Below, piece by piece: positions 1 to 9,721 of a stretch of DNA of 34,768 nt. The DNA comes from Pedobacter sp. UBA4863 (lineage in GTDB: Bacteria > Bacteroidota > Bacteroidia > Sphingobacteriales > Sphingobacteriaceae): contig NZ_DHDZ01000035.1 in the NCBI RefSeq assembly GCF_002399615.1, positions 69,493 to 104,260 of the forward strand, in the 5' to 3' direction. Numbering within the stretch: position 1 is the first letter of the stretch; each line of letters begins with the position of its first letter. A model generated the notes under the pieces. That model was given only the letters and a program-made list of their open reading frames with translations, was not told where the DNA came from and searched no databases. The translations under genes and the position numbers were made by a program.

Positions 1-56
1 CTATTTATTGTTTTATGGATAATGCACTACGAATATAAATAACATATTTTACAAAT

Positions 57-82
57 AACGTTTGGCGAGGATGCCAAACGTT
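57..82. repeat. Perfect inverted repeat with GAGGAT loop
   Basis: The arms AACGTTTGGC (57-66) and GCCAAACGTT (73-82) are perfect reverse complements around the six-base loop GAGGAT. No T-run follows on either strand, so it is a poor intrinsic terminator. A second palindrome at 4433-4454 has different arms but the same G-AGGA-pyrimidine centre. The two could be members of a dispersed REP-like family (inference). Confidence 0.65.
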
Positions 83-238
83 GCCCTAGCGCAGAGAACA
101 ATCTCTTCGCCTTCCCTTATCTAAATCTCTAGCACATTAAAATATTTTTCCTGATATTGTGACTTTTGACTAAATTAGTATTTACGGTAAATGGTCGTAA
201 AAATCATTTGATGTAAAGGCAATATCTGCTCTTTATAA

Positions 239-277
239 CTCCACCTTAAGTCCACCTCAACTCTACCTTAAGTCCAC
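239..277. repeat. Two 17-bp direct repeats, 22-bp period
   Basis: The units at 239-255 (CTCCACCTTAAGTCCAC) and 261-277 (CTCTACCTTAAGTCCAC) differ at one base and start 22 bp apart, about two helical turns. They lie roughly 245 bp before the outer-membrane protein gene. A tandem regulator site or a decayed short repeat are both possible; the function is unknown. Confidence 0.5.
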
Positions 278-521
278 GTTTAATGTACTGTTACCCTGTT
301 ATACCTAGCCCACACCATGTGTATTACTGTACTAAAACGCCCAATTTAGCGAAGATGTAATGCCTATAAATGGCAACAGCGTGGCAAACAGCACTAAATT
401 ATCATTACAAGATAAAAGCCTAGCTTGTGTTAAACCATTCTTTTGCACACAGCTTATGCCTAAATACAAATTAGCTTCTAACCTTACCTACTTTAACATA
501 TATTCTTTTACTTTGTAACCA

Positions 522-1655
522 ATGAAGAAAGTAGCACTTACCGTTTTAATCATTTGCTTAACTCATTTATCCTTTGCACAAATTGGATTTATTAAGCGAA
601 TTTTCTCTAACGAAAAAGACACTACGCGTAAAGCGAGTTTTATGCCAATTCCAGTATTTGGCTATGCACAAGAAACTGGCTTCGAATTTGGCTTGGGCAG
701 TATTTACTCCTTTTATGTAGATAAGGCTGATACGACCAATAGAAGTTCTAATTTTTTTGGGGCTGCTTCTTATTCTACCAAAAAAACCTACAACGTTACC
801 TTACGTGGCGATTCATGGACCAAACACAATAAACTGCATTTTATTGGCGAAATAAAATTTAAAAATATGCCGTTTAACTTTTACGGCATTGGCAACAACA
901 CCTCGCACGTTGATGAAGATAAATTGGTACAACGCATGATTAAAGTTCAGTTTGATGCAGAAAAAGCGTTCGTTAAAAACATTTACAGTGGGGTTTCGCT
1001 AGGTTTTGAGCACTATAAATTTAAAGACCAAAAAATTGGCGGTATTTACAGTACCGCAAATAACATTACCGATAAAGACGGAGGAGCTGTTTTTTTTATT
1101 GGCCTATCTCAAAGTTACGACACCCGCAACTCTAACAACTATCCTACCAAAGGCTTTTTTGGGCGGGTGAGCTACCAATATGCCCCTGCATTATTTGAGG
1201 GCGATAATTTTGTAGGCAGTCAAATTAAAGTGAATATTCGTAATTTTTGGTTGTTAGCGCCAAAAGTTGTTTTGGGCGTTCAGGGATTGTACCATACGGT
1301 GCAGAGCAGCCATACTTCTTTTTATTTACTGCCCCAAATGGGTAACGACGAGATGATGCGAGGCTATTATGGTGGCCGTTATAGAGATGAGAATTTTTTA
1401 GCGGCGCAAGCAGAAATCAGGTACCGGTTTATGGAACGATTGGGCATGGTTGTTTTTGGCGGCGGCGGAAAAGTTTTTGCGAATGAGGAAACGCCATTAC
1501 TTAAAAATTTAAAACCCAATTATGGTATTGGTGGCCGCTATTTCTTCGACCCGGCAAAAGGTTTAAGCATACGCCTAGATTATGGCGTGGGTGAAAAACG
1601 ACTAAATGAAAAGCGTCAAAATGGTTTTTATATCAGTTTTGCCGAAGCTTTTTAA
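522..1655 (+). CDS. Outer-membrane beta-barrel protein, BamA/TamA (Omp85/D15) surface-antigen family
   Basis: A 377-residue protein with a Sec signal peptide (about residues 1-19, ending SFAQ). The rest is alternating amphipathic beta-strand sequence ending in Phe, typical of an outer-membrane barrel. The MRGYYGGRYRD segment around Arg280 resembles the conserved (V/M)RG(F/Y) motif of the Omp85 barrel, where the loop arginine folds back into the pore. The YDTRNSNNYPTKG segment (about residues 200-212) is also typical of the D15 domain. No POTRA repeats are evident, so it is shorter than BamA or TamA and resembles the stand-alone D15-domain proteins common in Bacteroidota. The substrate is unknown. 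It stands alone, with 83 bp before the next gene. Confidence 0.8.
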   Translation: MKKVALTVLIICLTHLSFAQIGFIKRIFSNEKDTTRKASFMPIPVFGYAQETGFEFGLGSIYSFYVDKADTTNRSSNFFGAASYSTKKTYNVTLRGDSWTKHNKLHFIGEIKFKNMPFNFYGIGNNTSHVDEDKLVQRMIKVQFDAEKAFVKNIYSGVSLGFEHYKFKDQKIGGIYSTANNITDKDGGAVFFIGLSQSYDTRNSNNYPTKGFFGRVSYQYAPALFEGDNFVGSQIKVNIRNFWLLAPKVVLGVQGLYHTVQSSHTSFYLLPQMGNDEMMRGYYGGRYRDENFLAAQAEIRYRFMERLGMVVFGGGGKVFANEETPLLKNLKPNYGIGGRYFFDPAKGLSIRLDYGVGEKRLNEKRQNGFYISFAEAF

Positions 1656-1738
1656 TCATAAGCCCTAATTACAAAACTTTATGCTGAGTTAAAATGTTGT
1701 TTAACCGTACGCTCCTTTTTTAATTAAAAGTTGGAATT

Positions 1739-2113
1739 ATGGAACATCAACATCAAACTGTTAGTCACAGCAGTAGCCTACACCTCCACGAAATGCTTAT
1801 TGAAAAATTGCTAAAATGTATGCAAGCATGTGAGCAATGCGCCACAGCTTGTTTACAAGAAACTGAGGTAACGCCTATGGCTAAATGTATAGCCCTAGAC
1901 AGAGATTGCGCAGATATTTGTGCACTTACTGCCCGTCTGTTAATGCGCAATAGCGAAGTAGCGCACAACATGTTAATGCTCTGCGAAACAATATGCAGAC
2001 ACTGTGCCGAAGAGTGCGGCAGTCATGAGCATGAGCATTGTACGCTTTGTGCAGCGGCATGTAACGCTTGTGGCGAAGCTTGCAACGAACACCTACAACT
2101 GGCAACTGTTTAA
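1739..2113 (+). CDS. Cysteine-rich four-helix-bundle copper-binding protein (Csp/DUF326-like)
   Basis: A 124-residue protein with 16 cysteines and a His-rich N-terminus (MEHQHQ...). Cysteines are spaced CxxxCxxCxxxC in the first helix (near residues 27-37) and recur as CxxxCxxC, CxxC and CxxxC later, the pattern of proteins whose four-helix core is lined with Cys thiolates that bind many Cu(I) ions. There is no signal peptide, so it is probably cytosolic like Csp3 rather than exported like Csp1. The likely role is copper storage or detoxification. No copper exporter or regulator lies beside it. Confidence 0.82.
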   Translation: MEHQHQTVSHSSSLHLHEMLIEKLLKCMQACEQCATACLQETEVTPMAKCIALDRDCADICALTARLLMRNSEVAHNMLMLCETICRHCAEECGSHEHEHCTLCAAACNACGEACNEHLQLATV

Positions 2114-2230
2114 AGCTTACAAGATATCGTTATTTGGCTAAAGCGATTGGCTATTATTTTTTCATTGGACGTAAAGTTTTGGTGTAATTCATATTTTTTT
2201 AGAACTTAGCCCACAGCTTATCCAATCGTT

Positions 2231-4408
2231 ATGAAAAAAATACTAGTTGTATTATTACTGCCGTTACAATTATTCGCACAAAATCTCAACCAAAAAGAGA
2301 TTTTAGCGCTAGAAAAACAAGCCCAACAAATAGAGATTATTAGAGATAAATGGGGCATTGCCCATGTTTATGGCAAAACCGATGCCGATGCTGTATTTGG
2401 AATGCTTTATGCACAGTGTGAAGATGATTTTAAGCGTATTGAACTTAATTACATTGAAAAACTAGGAAGGCTAGCCGAAATTCAAGGCGAAAAAAGTTTA
2501 TACAATGATTTACAGCTAAGGCTATTAATTGATAGCACACAAGCCATTAACGACTATAAAAAGGCCGAACCTTGGTTTAAGAAAATATTGAATGCTTATG
2601 CTGATGGCATTAACTATTACTTGTATAAAAATCCACAGGTTAAACCTGCCTTGCTTACCAAATTTAAACCTTGGTATCCATTTTTATGGACCGATGGCAG
2701 CATTGGCGCTATTAGCACAGGTAATTTAACCATTGCAGAACTGAAGAAATTCTACACCAACGACCATTCTCCAACAAGCGCAATACCTTTAATTAGGGAT
2801 CAACATAGCGGCTCAAACGGCTTTGCTTTTGCACCAAAAATTACTAAAACTGGAAACGCCATTTTGTACCTTAATCCGCATACTACATTTTACTTTAGAC
2901 CAGAGATACACATGCAAAGCGAGGAAGGTTTAAACACCTACGGAGCGGTAACTTGGGGACAATTTTTCATCTATCAAGGTTTTAATGAGTTTTGTGGCTG
3001 GATGCACACCTCTAACAATGTGGACGTAGCTGATATGTATGCCGAGAAAATCAATAAAAAGGGCAACAAAACTTATTACGAATATGACAAAAAATTATAT
3101 CCCATTGGGAAGAAAAACATTGAAATTAAATACCTAGAAAATGGTTTATTGAAAACTAAAAATTTTGAAACCTATTTTACAAATAACGCCCCTATTATGG
3201 CTGCTAGAGATGGCAAGTGGATTAGTTTAAAACATAAAAACCAGAACCCACAAAGTTTGGTTCAGAGTTGGGTACGCACCAAGGCCAAAAGTTTCGATGA
3301 TTATAAAAAAGCGATGGACATTACGGCTAATGCTTCTAACAACACCGTATATGCCGATGCAAAGGGCAACATTGCTTATTGGCACGGTAATTTTATCCCA
3401 AAAAGAGACGCTAAATATAACTGGGGCGAAGTAGTAGATGGCAGCACCTCGGCTACGGCATGGCAAGGCCTGCATCCGGTGAGCGAAAGCATCCATATCT
3501 ATAACCCAACAAATGGTTGGCTACAAAACTGCAACTCTACTCCCTTTACTGCTGCTGGTGCCAACAGCCCTAAACAAGAAAATTATCCGCCTTATATGGC
3601 GCCAGATGGCGAAAATTTTAGAGGTGTAAACGCCGTTAGGCTATTAAATGAACCTAAAAAATACGATATAAATGATGTAATTGCTTTAGGTTACGACACC
3701 TACTTGCCAGCTTTTGAGGTGCTGATCCCTGCTTTGCTGAAAGCGTACGATCAATTGCCTGCGAATGATGCTTTACGTCTTTCGCTGAAAGACCCTATTG
3801 CTGAACTGAAGCAATGGGATTACCATACTTCTACGAGTTCTGTTGCGGCTACGTTAGCACAAGAATGGGCACCACGTGTTAACCGAGGCATCCAAAATGT
3901 TTATATAGAGCAAGGACAAAAAGACCAAGTTGCCAAAACCATAGCCTTTGCCCAAACTACCAAGCCAGAAGAATTGCTAAACCCATTAAAAACCACCATA
4001 AACGACCTTAACAAAAGATTCGGCAAATGGCAAATGCCTTGGGGCGAAGTAAACCGTTTTCAACGCACTACTGGCGAAATTCAAGAAGTCTATAATGATA
4101 GCGCTCCTAGTTTTCCGGTTGCTTTTGGCTCGGCCTTGTGGGGGCAATTGCCATCGTACCGCAGCAACCAATTTAACACCAACAAACGCTATGGCTACAG
4201 TGGCAATAGCTTTGTTTGTGCGGTAGAGTTTGGCGAAAAGGTGAAAGCAAAATCGATACTGGCAGGCGGCAACAGTGGCAACCCAAATTCGAGACATTTT
4301 AATGACCAAGCCGAGATGTTTGCCAAAGGCGAATTTAAAGATGTGCTGTTTTATAAGGAAGACGTATTGAAGAATATGGAGAAGAAGTATAGGCCTGGGG
4401 AGTTGTAA
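2231..4408 (+). CDS. Penicillin acylase (Ntn-hydrolase) family protein, secreted
   Basis: A 725-residue protein with a Sec signal peptide (residues 1-16, LFAQ). The alpha-chain region begins with IRDKWGIAHVYGKTDADA, the usual family start. The nucleophile is predicted to be Ser195 in HSGSNGFAF, where the precursor should self-cleave between Gly194 and Ser195 to expose the N-terminal serine of the beta chain. Downstream, HTSNNVDVADMYAEK matches the oxyanion/catalytic Asn region. The family cleaves amides: penicillins, N-acyl-homoserine lactones, aculeacin or N-acylated peptides. The substrate cannot be read from sequence. The 725-residue length is normal for the family. Probably periplasmic. 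Monocistronic; a palindrome at 4433-4454 follows. Confidence 0.88.
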   Translation: MKKILVVLLLPLQLFAQNLNQKEILALEKQAQQIEIIRDKWGIAHVYGKTDADAVFGMLYAQCEDDFKRIELNYIEKLGRLAEIQGEKSLYNDLQLRLLIDSTQAINDYKKAEPWFKKILNAYADGINYYLYKNPQVKPALLTKFKPWYPFLWTDGSIGAISTGNLTIAELKKFYTNDHSPTSAIPLIRDQHSGSNGFAFAPKITKTGNAILYLNPHTTFYFRPEIHMQSEEGLNTYGAVTWGQFFIYQGFNEFCGWMHTSNNVDVADMYAEKINKKGNKTYYEYDKKLYPIGKKNIEIKYLENGLLKTKNFETYFTNNAPIMAARDGKWISLKHKNQNPQSLVQSWVRTKAKSFDDYKKAMDITANASNNTVYADAKGNIAYWHGNFIPKRDAKYNWGEVVDGSTSATAWQGLHPVSESIHIYNPTNGWLQNCNSTPFTAAGANSPKQENYPPYMAPDGENFRGVNAVRLLNEPKKYDINDVIALGYDTYLPAFEVLIPALLKAYDQLPANDALRLSLKDPIAELKQWDYHTSTSSVAATLAQEWAPRVNRGIQNVYIEQGQKDQVAKTIAFAQTTKPEELLNPLKTTINDLNKRFGKWQMPWGEVNRFQRTTGEIQEVYNDSAPSFPVAFGSALWGQLPSYRSNQFNTNKRYGYSGNSFVCAVEFGEKVKAKSILAGGNSGNPNSRHFNDQAEMFAKGEFKDVLFYKEDVLKNMEKKYRPGEL

Positions 4409-4432
4409 AGCCTGGAAGAACTTGCAAAGTTA

Positions 4433-4454
4433 TGGCGGGTGAGGACACCCGCCA
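4433..4454. repeat. Perfect inverted repeat with AGGA loop
   Basis: The arms TGGCGGGTG (4433-4441) and CACCCGCCA (4446-4454) pair perfectly around AGGA. It sits between two convergent genes, where it could end transcription, but no T-run follows on either strand. Its centre matches the palindrome at 57-82 although the arms differ, which suggests one repeat family rather than two terminators. Confidence 0.6.
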
Positions 4455-4485
4455 GTAGATAAAACTGAAAATCAATAAAATATTT

Positions 4486-5148
4486 TTAACCAAGCAACCC
4501 AGCCACGGCACTGATCGTTAATGCGACGATACAGGTATTGAAAACAAAAGCAATTAAAGAGTGTGCTAATGTAAGCCTTCGCATTTCTTTAGAGGTGATA
4601 TTAATGTCGGAAACTTGGAAAGTCATGCCTATTACCAGGGAGTGATAAGCAAAATCGATAAAGTTTGGTTCTTCATCATTAGGGAACTGCAATCCTTTTT
4701 TAATTTCTCCGTTTTTTACATCATAATATAAATGTGCATAACGCGAAGTGTAAATGGTATGCAATAATAGCCAGCTTAAAAACATGCCCAGCATGCTTAA
4801 GGTTACCTCTAGCCAATTGGTAGCATATTTAGTTTTGGCCAGTAAAACAAAAACTGCTAACAAACCGCCAAAAGCAGATAACAATACTATTAAGAACATG
4901 ATAGGACGGCCACCATCTTCAATTGCGGCATGCTGTTTTGTTTGATTTACAGAAGCGTTTATAAAGGTAAGCCAACTGATACCCATTTGTACCGCACAGA
5001 AAATAACCCATGCGAACATTAACTGCACTATTAACCCCAAAACAACATACTTAGCACACCAAAAACCTAAAACCGCTGCAATAAAACTAATAGACAAATG
5101 TGTTAATGCCTTTAATTGGTGTAGCTTGTTTAGTGTTTTGTTAGCCAT
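4486..5148 (-). CDS. DUF1345 family integral membrane protein
   Basis: A 220-residue protein with about five hydrophobic membrane segments. The segment FIDFAYHSLVIGMTFQVSDINIT (about residues 160-185; written here only as a landmark around FAYHSLVIGMTFQVSD) is the hallmark of DUF1345. No biochemical function is established for the family. Its ATG overlaps the TAA of the upstream methyltransferase gene by one base (TAATG), so the two are probably co-transcribed and translationally coupled. Confidence 0.85.
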   Translation of the reverse strand: MANKTLNKLHQLKALTHLSISFIAAVLGFWCAKYVVLGLIVQLMFAWVIFCAVQMGISWLTFINASVNQTKQHAAIEDGGRPIMFLIVLLSAFGGLLAVFVLLAKTKYATNWLEVTLSMLGMFLSWLLLHTIYTSRYAHLYYDVKNGEIKKGLQFPNDEEPNFIDFAYHSLVIGMTFQVSDINITSKEMRRLTLAHSLIAFVFNTCIVALTISAVAGLLG

Positions 5149-5930
5149 TAATATTTCAACTTAAAATGTTCTTTAGCTTGGCCTTTTTTGAAGTACACCA
5201 AACCAATCCAAAACAAATCTATGGTTACGCTTACTTGCGGATGGTTTTTGATTTCCTCCCAAGCTTGTTTCATGCCTTCGCTCCAGTAAATATCATCAAA
5301 AATAAGTAAAGTATTTTCTGTTGTCTTTGGCAAACACCAATGAAAATAATTAAGTGTTGCTTCTTTGGTATGGTTGCCATCTATATAAACAAAGTCTAAC
5401 TGTTTCCTGTCTGCAATGGCTTTTGGCAGCAAGTCGTCAAAGTTACCTACTTGTAGCTCTACATTTGCTAATTGAAGCTCTTGAAAGTTTTGATAAGCCA
5501 CTTCGGCAGTTTGGGGGCAGCCCTCTATGGTTAACACATTAGCATTTGGCTGCGCTTTAGCCAAATAAGCCGAAGTGATGCCCAAACAAGTGCCTAGCTC
5601 GATTATATTTGAAGGCTGGTGATTGGCCGCCAAACGATAGATAAGTTGTGCCAAACGTGGCGATTTAAGTGCATTTTTGGCAATTTGAGCAACTTTCTTC
5701 GTCCTGTTTTTATTGAGGTGCGAACCTGCACCTAAATCGGTTACTGTAACAAGGCGTTGGTCATTTAAAAGTTGTTTTCGCTGCGCTTCTATTGCTTTAT
5801 AGTCGTTTTTAGCAGAAAAATTGTAAATTACCTCATCTGCCAACTTGTAAACGAATGGCGAATGTGTTCCGTGTCTGGTTTTGGCGGTGAACTGATGTTT
5901 AAGATAATCGGCAAAAAATTGTAGAACCAT
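5148..5930 (-). CDS. Class I SAM-dependent methyltransferase (O-methyltransferase-like)
   Basis: A 260-residue cytosolic protein. The N-terminal RHGTHSPFVYKLADEVI segment is typical of a Bacteroidota methyltransferase family. The Rossmann fold follows: motif I as IIELGTCLGITSAYLAKA (about residues 113-130), an acidic end to strand 2 in VLTIEGCP, and FVYIDGNHTKEATLNYF, where Asp and His resemble the metal/substrate region of O-methyltransferases; LLIFDDIYWSEGM follows. The substrate is unknown. First gene of a two-gene minus-strand unit with the DUF1345 gene. Divergent from the gene at 6019 across an 88-bp gap holding short repeats. Confidence 0.85.
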   Translation of the reverse strand: MVLQFFADYLKHQFTAKTRHGTHSPFVYKLADEVIYNFSAKNDYKAIEAQRKQLLNDQRLVTVTDLGAGSHLNKNRTKKVAQIAKNALKSPRLAQLIYRLAANHQPSNIIELGTCLGITSAYLAKAQPNANVLTIEGCPQTAEVAYQNFQELQLANVELQVGNFDDLLPKAIADRKQLDFVYIDGNHTKEATLNYFHWCLPKTTENTLLIFDDIYWSEGMKQAWEEIKNHPQVSVTIDLFWIGLVYFKKGQAKEHFKLKY

Positions 5931-5936
5931 TTGATA

Positions 5937-5987
5937 AAAGTAGAAAGTTTAAAGTAGAAAGTGAAAAGCTAAGAGCAGAAAGCTGAA
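5937..5987. repeat. Short AAAGTAGAAAGT direct-repeat cluster
   Basis: AAAGTAGAAAGT occurs at 5937-5948 and again at 5951-5962, followed by degenerate relatives (GTGAAAAGC, AGCAGAAAGCTGAAG). The cluster fills most of the gap between two divergent genes. It looks like a purine-rich slippage-type repeat of the kind scattered between genes in Bacteroidota. It may affect promoter spacing, but no defined site is recognised. Confidence 0.5.
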
Positions 5988-6018
5988 GATGAACAACGAT
6001 TAACAAATAACGACAGAA

Positions 6019-6876
6019 ATGAATAATGTTGGTGAAATAGACGCGTTGGTGAAATTACTGGACGACCCAGATGAAGAGGTATTTTTGCACGTACAGGAAA
6101 AATTGCTAGAATACGGCTACGATGCCATTGCGCATTTAGAAAGTGCTTGGGAGAAATCGTTAGATACTTTATTGCAAGAGCGTATAGAGAACATTGTACA
6201 CACCATTCAATTTACTAACGTTAAGCAAGATTTGAATTTGTGGTATCAAAGTGGGGCTTTCGATTTGTTGCAGGGTGCACTGATCATTAATCGTTACCAG
6301 TTCCCTGATTTGGATGAGCAAGTGATAATTAACCAAATTGAAGACATTAAGCGAGAAATTTGGGTAGGCTTGCAATACGAAATGAGCTCTATAGAAAAGA
6401 TTAAACTGATTAATCATGTTTTTTATAATCAGTTTGGCTTTAGTGGCAATACTAAAAATCATCACGATCCGCAAAACTCTTATTTAAACCAGGTACTGGA
6501 AAGCAAGAAAGGCAATCAGATTTCTTTAGCAATTATCTATTCTACCGTTGCCCAAAAACTGGACATCCCGGTGTATGGTGTAAATTTGCCCCAACATTTT
6601 ATTTTAGGTTATATAGATGAGGGCAACTCCGACCGTGAGCATGCTGTTTTGTTCTACATTAATGCGTTTAACAAAGGTGCTATTTTCGGAAAACACGATG
6701 TAGATCAGTTTTTGCGCCAGCTTAATTTAGAGCCGCAGCCTGGTTTTTATGCCCCTTGCAACAATGCAGAAATTGCTCGCCGTATTATTAGAAATTTGAT
6801 TTCGGCTTATGAGAATTTGGGTGCTACCGAAAAAGTTAACGAACTAAAACAATTACAGGACATATTGCAAGATTAA
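6019..6876 (+). CDS. SirB1/transglutaminase-like family protein
   Basis: A 285-residue cytosolic protein. Residues 1-60 are helical and HEAT-like (ALVKLLDDPDEEVFLHVQEK). The core matches the SirB1 N-terminal transglutaminase-like domain: the HHDPQNSYLNQVLESKKG segment (about residues 152-170), then ISLAIIYSTVAQKL and VYGVNLPQHFILGY. In this family the position of the transglutaminase Cys is usually Ser (here NQISLAI), so classical transglutaminase chemistry is not expected. The His of LPQHFIL is kept. The biological role is poorly defined. Convergent with the regulator gene at 6974, 97 bp away. Confidence 0.85.
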   Translation: MNNVGEIDALVKLLDDPDEEVFLHVQEKLLEYGYDAIAHLESAWEKSLDTLLQERIENIVHTIQFTNVKQDLNLWYQSGAFDLLQGALIINRYQFPDLDEQVIINQIEDIKREIWVGLQYEMSSIEKIKLINHVFYNQFGFSGNTKNHHDPQNSYLNQVLESKKGNQISLAIIYSTVAQKLDIPVYGVNLPQHFILGYIDEGNSDREHAVLFYINAFNKGAIFGKHDVDQFLRQLNLEPQPGFYAPCNNAEIARRIIRNLISAYENLGATEKVNELKQLQDILQD

Positions 6877-6973
6877 GGGATGGTTAAAATTGCAATTAAA
6901 CCAGTTATCTAAACAGCAGAATTAATTAAGCTTAGCCTATAAAACATTCTGTCGTTTTTAAAATTGTTGTTCA

Positions 6974-9721
6974 TTACACATCTTTCTTTTTAAACTCGGT
7001 TGGCGTTACGCCGTACTTAGATTTAAAAACTGTAGAAAAATAATTAGGTGATGTAAATCCGGTTTGGAAGGTTATTTCTGCAATTGAAAAATCTTTTTCG
7101 TTGGTCAGTAAAAATTTTGCCTTTTGTAAGCGTCTATTTAAAATATACTCTGCAATTGAGCAATCTAACAGCACCTTTGCCTTACGGTACAATTGTACTC
7201 TAGAGAAATTCATTGCGTTGGCAATATCTTCTACCGATAGTTTTTCGTTAGCCAAATTTGCTTCTACAATAGATGAAAGATCGTTAATAAATTTCTTATC
7301 TAACTTGCTCAACTCTTTGTTTGCCGTTACAGCAATATCGCTAGTAAACTTCTGTTTAAGCATTTCTCTATTGGCAAGCATACTTTCTATGGTTGCCAGC
7401 AATACGTCCATATTAAACGGTTTAGTCATGTAGGCATCTGCCAAGCTGGTTAAGCCAGCTAATTTTTGTTCGTCGGCAGTTCTGGCTGTTAGTAAAACTA
7501 CGGGGATGTGTGAAGTTCTTAAGTCGTTCTTTAGTTGTATAGTAGTTTCTACACCGCCCTTTTCTGGCATTAGTACATCAGAAATAATTAAGTCTGGCAC
7601 ATTTTCTACAGCAAACTCCATTCCTTTTAATCCATTGGCTGCTCCAATAACATTATAATGTACAGCCAAGGTTTCGAGCAGGAAATTTCGCATATCTACA
7701 TTATCTTCTATCACCAGGATGGTTTTATCATGTTCTATACCCTGTTGTTTAACTGGTGAGCTCTGCGCCTTTTCTATTACGCCATCGGTATAAATCTTAC
7801 TAATTTCTTCGTTTATCAAATTTTTAACCTCTACTACACTTTTATCTTCTAATGCTAATACAGGCACTTCTATTTGACAAATGGCACCTTTTCCTTTTTC
7901 ACTTTTTAAACTGATGGTACCTTGATGCAGATGAATAATATCTCTACAAAGCGACAGACCTAAACCAGAGCCTTGAATACCAACATTTCTGCCTTGGTAA
8001 AATGGTTCGAATGCTTGTGCTAATTCTTCTTCGCTCATCCCTACACCAGAATCTTCTATTTTAATAGACAAGATGCTATCTGCTTCATCAATAGAAACGT
8101 AAACATGTCCATATTTAGGTGTAAACTTTATGGCATTTCCAATGAGATTGAACAGTACGCGGTCGAACAATTGCAGATCGACCGTTGCTAAAATAGTACG
8201 CTTTTGCGTTAATAAGCGTAAATCGATAAACTTCTGCTTTGCCACATTGTCAAAAGCTTGAATAATTTCTTTTGCAAACGCTATAATATCTACATTTTCT
8301 AACCGCACTTGTAGCTTTTCATCGCCGATCTTTTTGAAATCGATAAGTTCATTAACCATCTTTAAAATTCTGCGTGCGCTTCGTTGCAATAACAGCAATC
8401 GTTCTTTGGCTTGCAAGGTTAAATTACGCTCTTTTAATAACTCTTCAATAGGCAGTAGCATTAAGGTAATAGGCGTGCGGAACTCATGCGAAACATTGGT
8501 AAAAAACTGTATTTTAGCTTCGGTAGCGTCTGCTGCTTTAGCGGTCATTTCGCGAAGTTGTTTTTCATTTGCGATTATTTCTGAATTTTGCTCTTCTAAC
8601 TTTTTATTATTTTTCCAGTTTTCGCTTAAAGAATAAAAACTTACACCACCAAAAACTACGGCCAACACCAAGCTTACCACCAAAATATTTAATGTAAAAC
8701 GCTGCCCCCTATACACTTTATGTTGTTCTTCGAGCATATTTTGTTGGCGTTCTATATTGCTTTGTTGCTGATCTAAACGTTCTTCCTGCATTTTCATGAT
8801 TTGCACATTGCTAGCATCTATTACTGTTGTTTTTAAAAGATTGTCTTTTTTAAAAGGTTTTTCTTTTAAAATATCAATAGCGGTATTAATTGCTTGCTTA
8901 CCGCCTGTAGGGTACAATAATGAAGCAGTTAGCACTTTAGATTCGACCAAGTCTAGGCCATTACCTTGTCCAGCCAAAGCATCAACACCTATTAGTTTTA
9001 ATTTAGCATGCAAGCCATGCTTTTTTAATGCCTCGTAAACACCTAATGCCATTTGGTCATTGTGGGCAAAAACCACATCGGCAGCTGCAAAGGCTTTTAT
9101 GTTATTTTCTACCTCTTGACTTGCAGTAGTTTTTAGCCAATCGCCATAAATACGATGAGTGAGCTGGATATGGTCGTATTTCTTAATGGCATCTTCGAAA
9201 CCTTGTTGACGCTCAATTGCTGGTGATGAGCCCGCCAAACCTAATACTGCAACAACTTTTGTTAGATTTTTAAATTGGCTTCCGAGATAATCTGCTGTAA
9301 GCTCTCCTATTTGATAGTTATTGGCGCCAACGTAAGCGGTAAAATTTCTTGTTGCTATTTTACGGTCGATAACGATCACTGGTATTCCGCTATCCATGGC
9401 TTGTTCAACAATAGCTGTTAATGGTTTGGCTTCGTTTGGTGAGATAATGAGTAAATCTATATTTTGCTCTAGCAAACTTTTTACTTGACTGATTTGAACC
9501 TCGCTGTTACCGCCTGCATCTTCATATAAAAACGTTACATCTTCATGAAATGCCAATTCGCGTTTTATTTCTTTTAGCATCGATATGCGCCATTGGTCAT
9601 CGCCTATACACTGCGAAAATCCAATTCTAAATCTCTTAGTTGGCTGAAGTTCGGTACAACCCAAAAAGCTGCACGTTAGGAGGCACAAAACAAGAATACG
9701 TGTAATTGAAGAAGTAAGCAT
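6974..9721 (-). CDS. Hybrid two-component sensor/regulator with sugar-binding periplasmic domain (fructan PUL regulator)
   Basis: A 915-residue one-protein signalling system. Order: N-terminal signal/anchor (1-22); type I periplasmic-binding domain of the LacI/ribose-binding class (about 30-310); coiled coil rich in Gln/Glu; membrane segment (about 341-361); histidine kinase with the H-box NVSHEFRTP and phospho-acceptor His412; HATPase with GSGLGLSLCRDI; receiver domain with phospho-acceptor Asp715 in IISDVLMPE; AraC-type helix-turn-helix (about 825-913) ending GVTPTEFKKK. This is the architecture of BT1754 of B. thetaiotaomicron, whose periplasmic domain binds fructose (established knowledge). 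The inferred role is to sense released fructose, or a related sugar, and activate the divergent operon. A consensus promoter lies just upstream. Confidence 0.93.
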   Translation of the reverse strand: MLTSSITRILVLCLLTCSFLGCTELQPTKRFRIGFSQCIGDDQWRISMLKEIKRELAFHEDVTFLYEDAGGNSEVQISQVKSLLEQNIDLLIISPNEAKPLTAIVEQAMDSGIPVIVIDRKIATRNFTAYVGANNYQIGELTADYLGSQFKNLTKVVAVLGLAGSSPAIERQQGFEDAIKKYDHIQLTHRIYGDWLKTTASQEVENNIKAFAAADVVFAHNDQMALGVYEALKKHGLHAKLKLIGVDALAGQGNGLDLVESKVLTASLLYPTGGKQAINTAIDILKEKPFKKDNLLKTTVIDASNVQIMKMQEERLDQQQSNIERQQNMLEEQHKVYRGQRFTLNILVVSLVLAVVFGGVSFYSLSENWKNNKKLEEQNSEIIANEKQLREMTAKAADATEAKIQFFTNVSHEFRTPITLMLLPIEELLKERNLTLQAKERLLLLQRSARRILKMVNELIDFKKIGDEKLQVRLENVDIIAFAKEIIQAFDNVAKQKFIDLRLLTQKRTILATVDLQLFDRVLFNLIGNAIKFTPKYGHVYVSIDEADSILSIKIEDSGVGMSEEELAQAFEPFYQGRNVGIQGSGLGLSLCRDIIHLHQGTISLKSEKGKGAICQIEVPVLALEDKSVVEVKNLINEEISKIYTDGVIEKAQSSPVKQQGIEHDKTILVIEDNVDMRNFLLETLAVHYNVIGAANGLKGMEFAVENVPDLIISDVLMPEKGGVETTIQLKNDLRTSHIPVVLLTARTADEQKLAGLTSLADAYMTKPFNMDVLLATIESMLANREMLKQKFTSDIAVTANKELSKLDKKFINDLSSIVEANLANEKLSVEDIANAMNFSRVQLYRKAKVLLDCSIAEYILNRRLQKAKFLLTNEKDFSIAEITFQTGFTSPNYFSTVFKSKYGVTPTEFKKKDV

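Larger units (their letters stand above)
1..521. other. Non-coding stretch at the window edge
   Basis: No credible coding region, tRNA or rRNA is visible here on either strand. The stretch is AT-rich and holds a perfect 10-bp inverted repeat (57-82) and a pair of 17-bp near-identical direct repeats (239-277). It presumably carries the promoter of the outer-membrane protein gene at 522. The nearest match to the Bacteroidota -7 box is an imperfect one at 508-515, too close to the ATG to call with confidence. Confidence 0.6.
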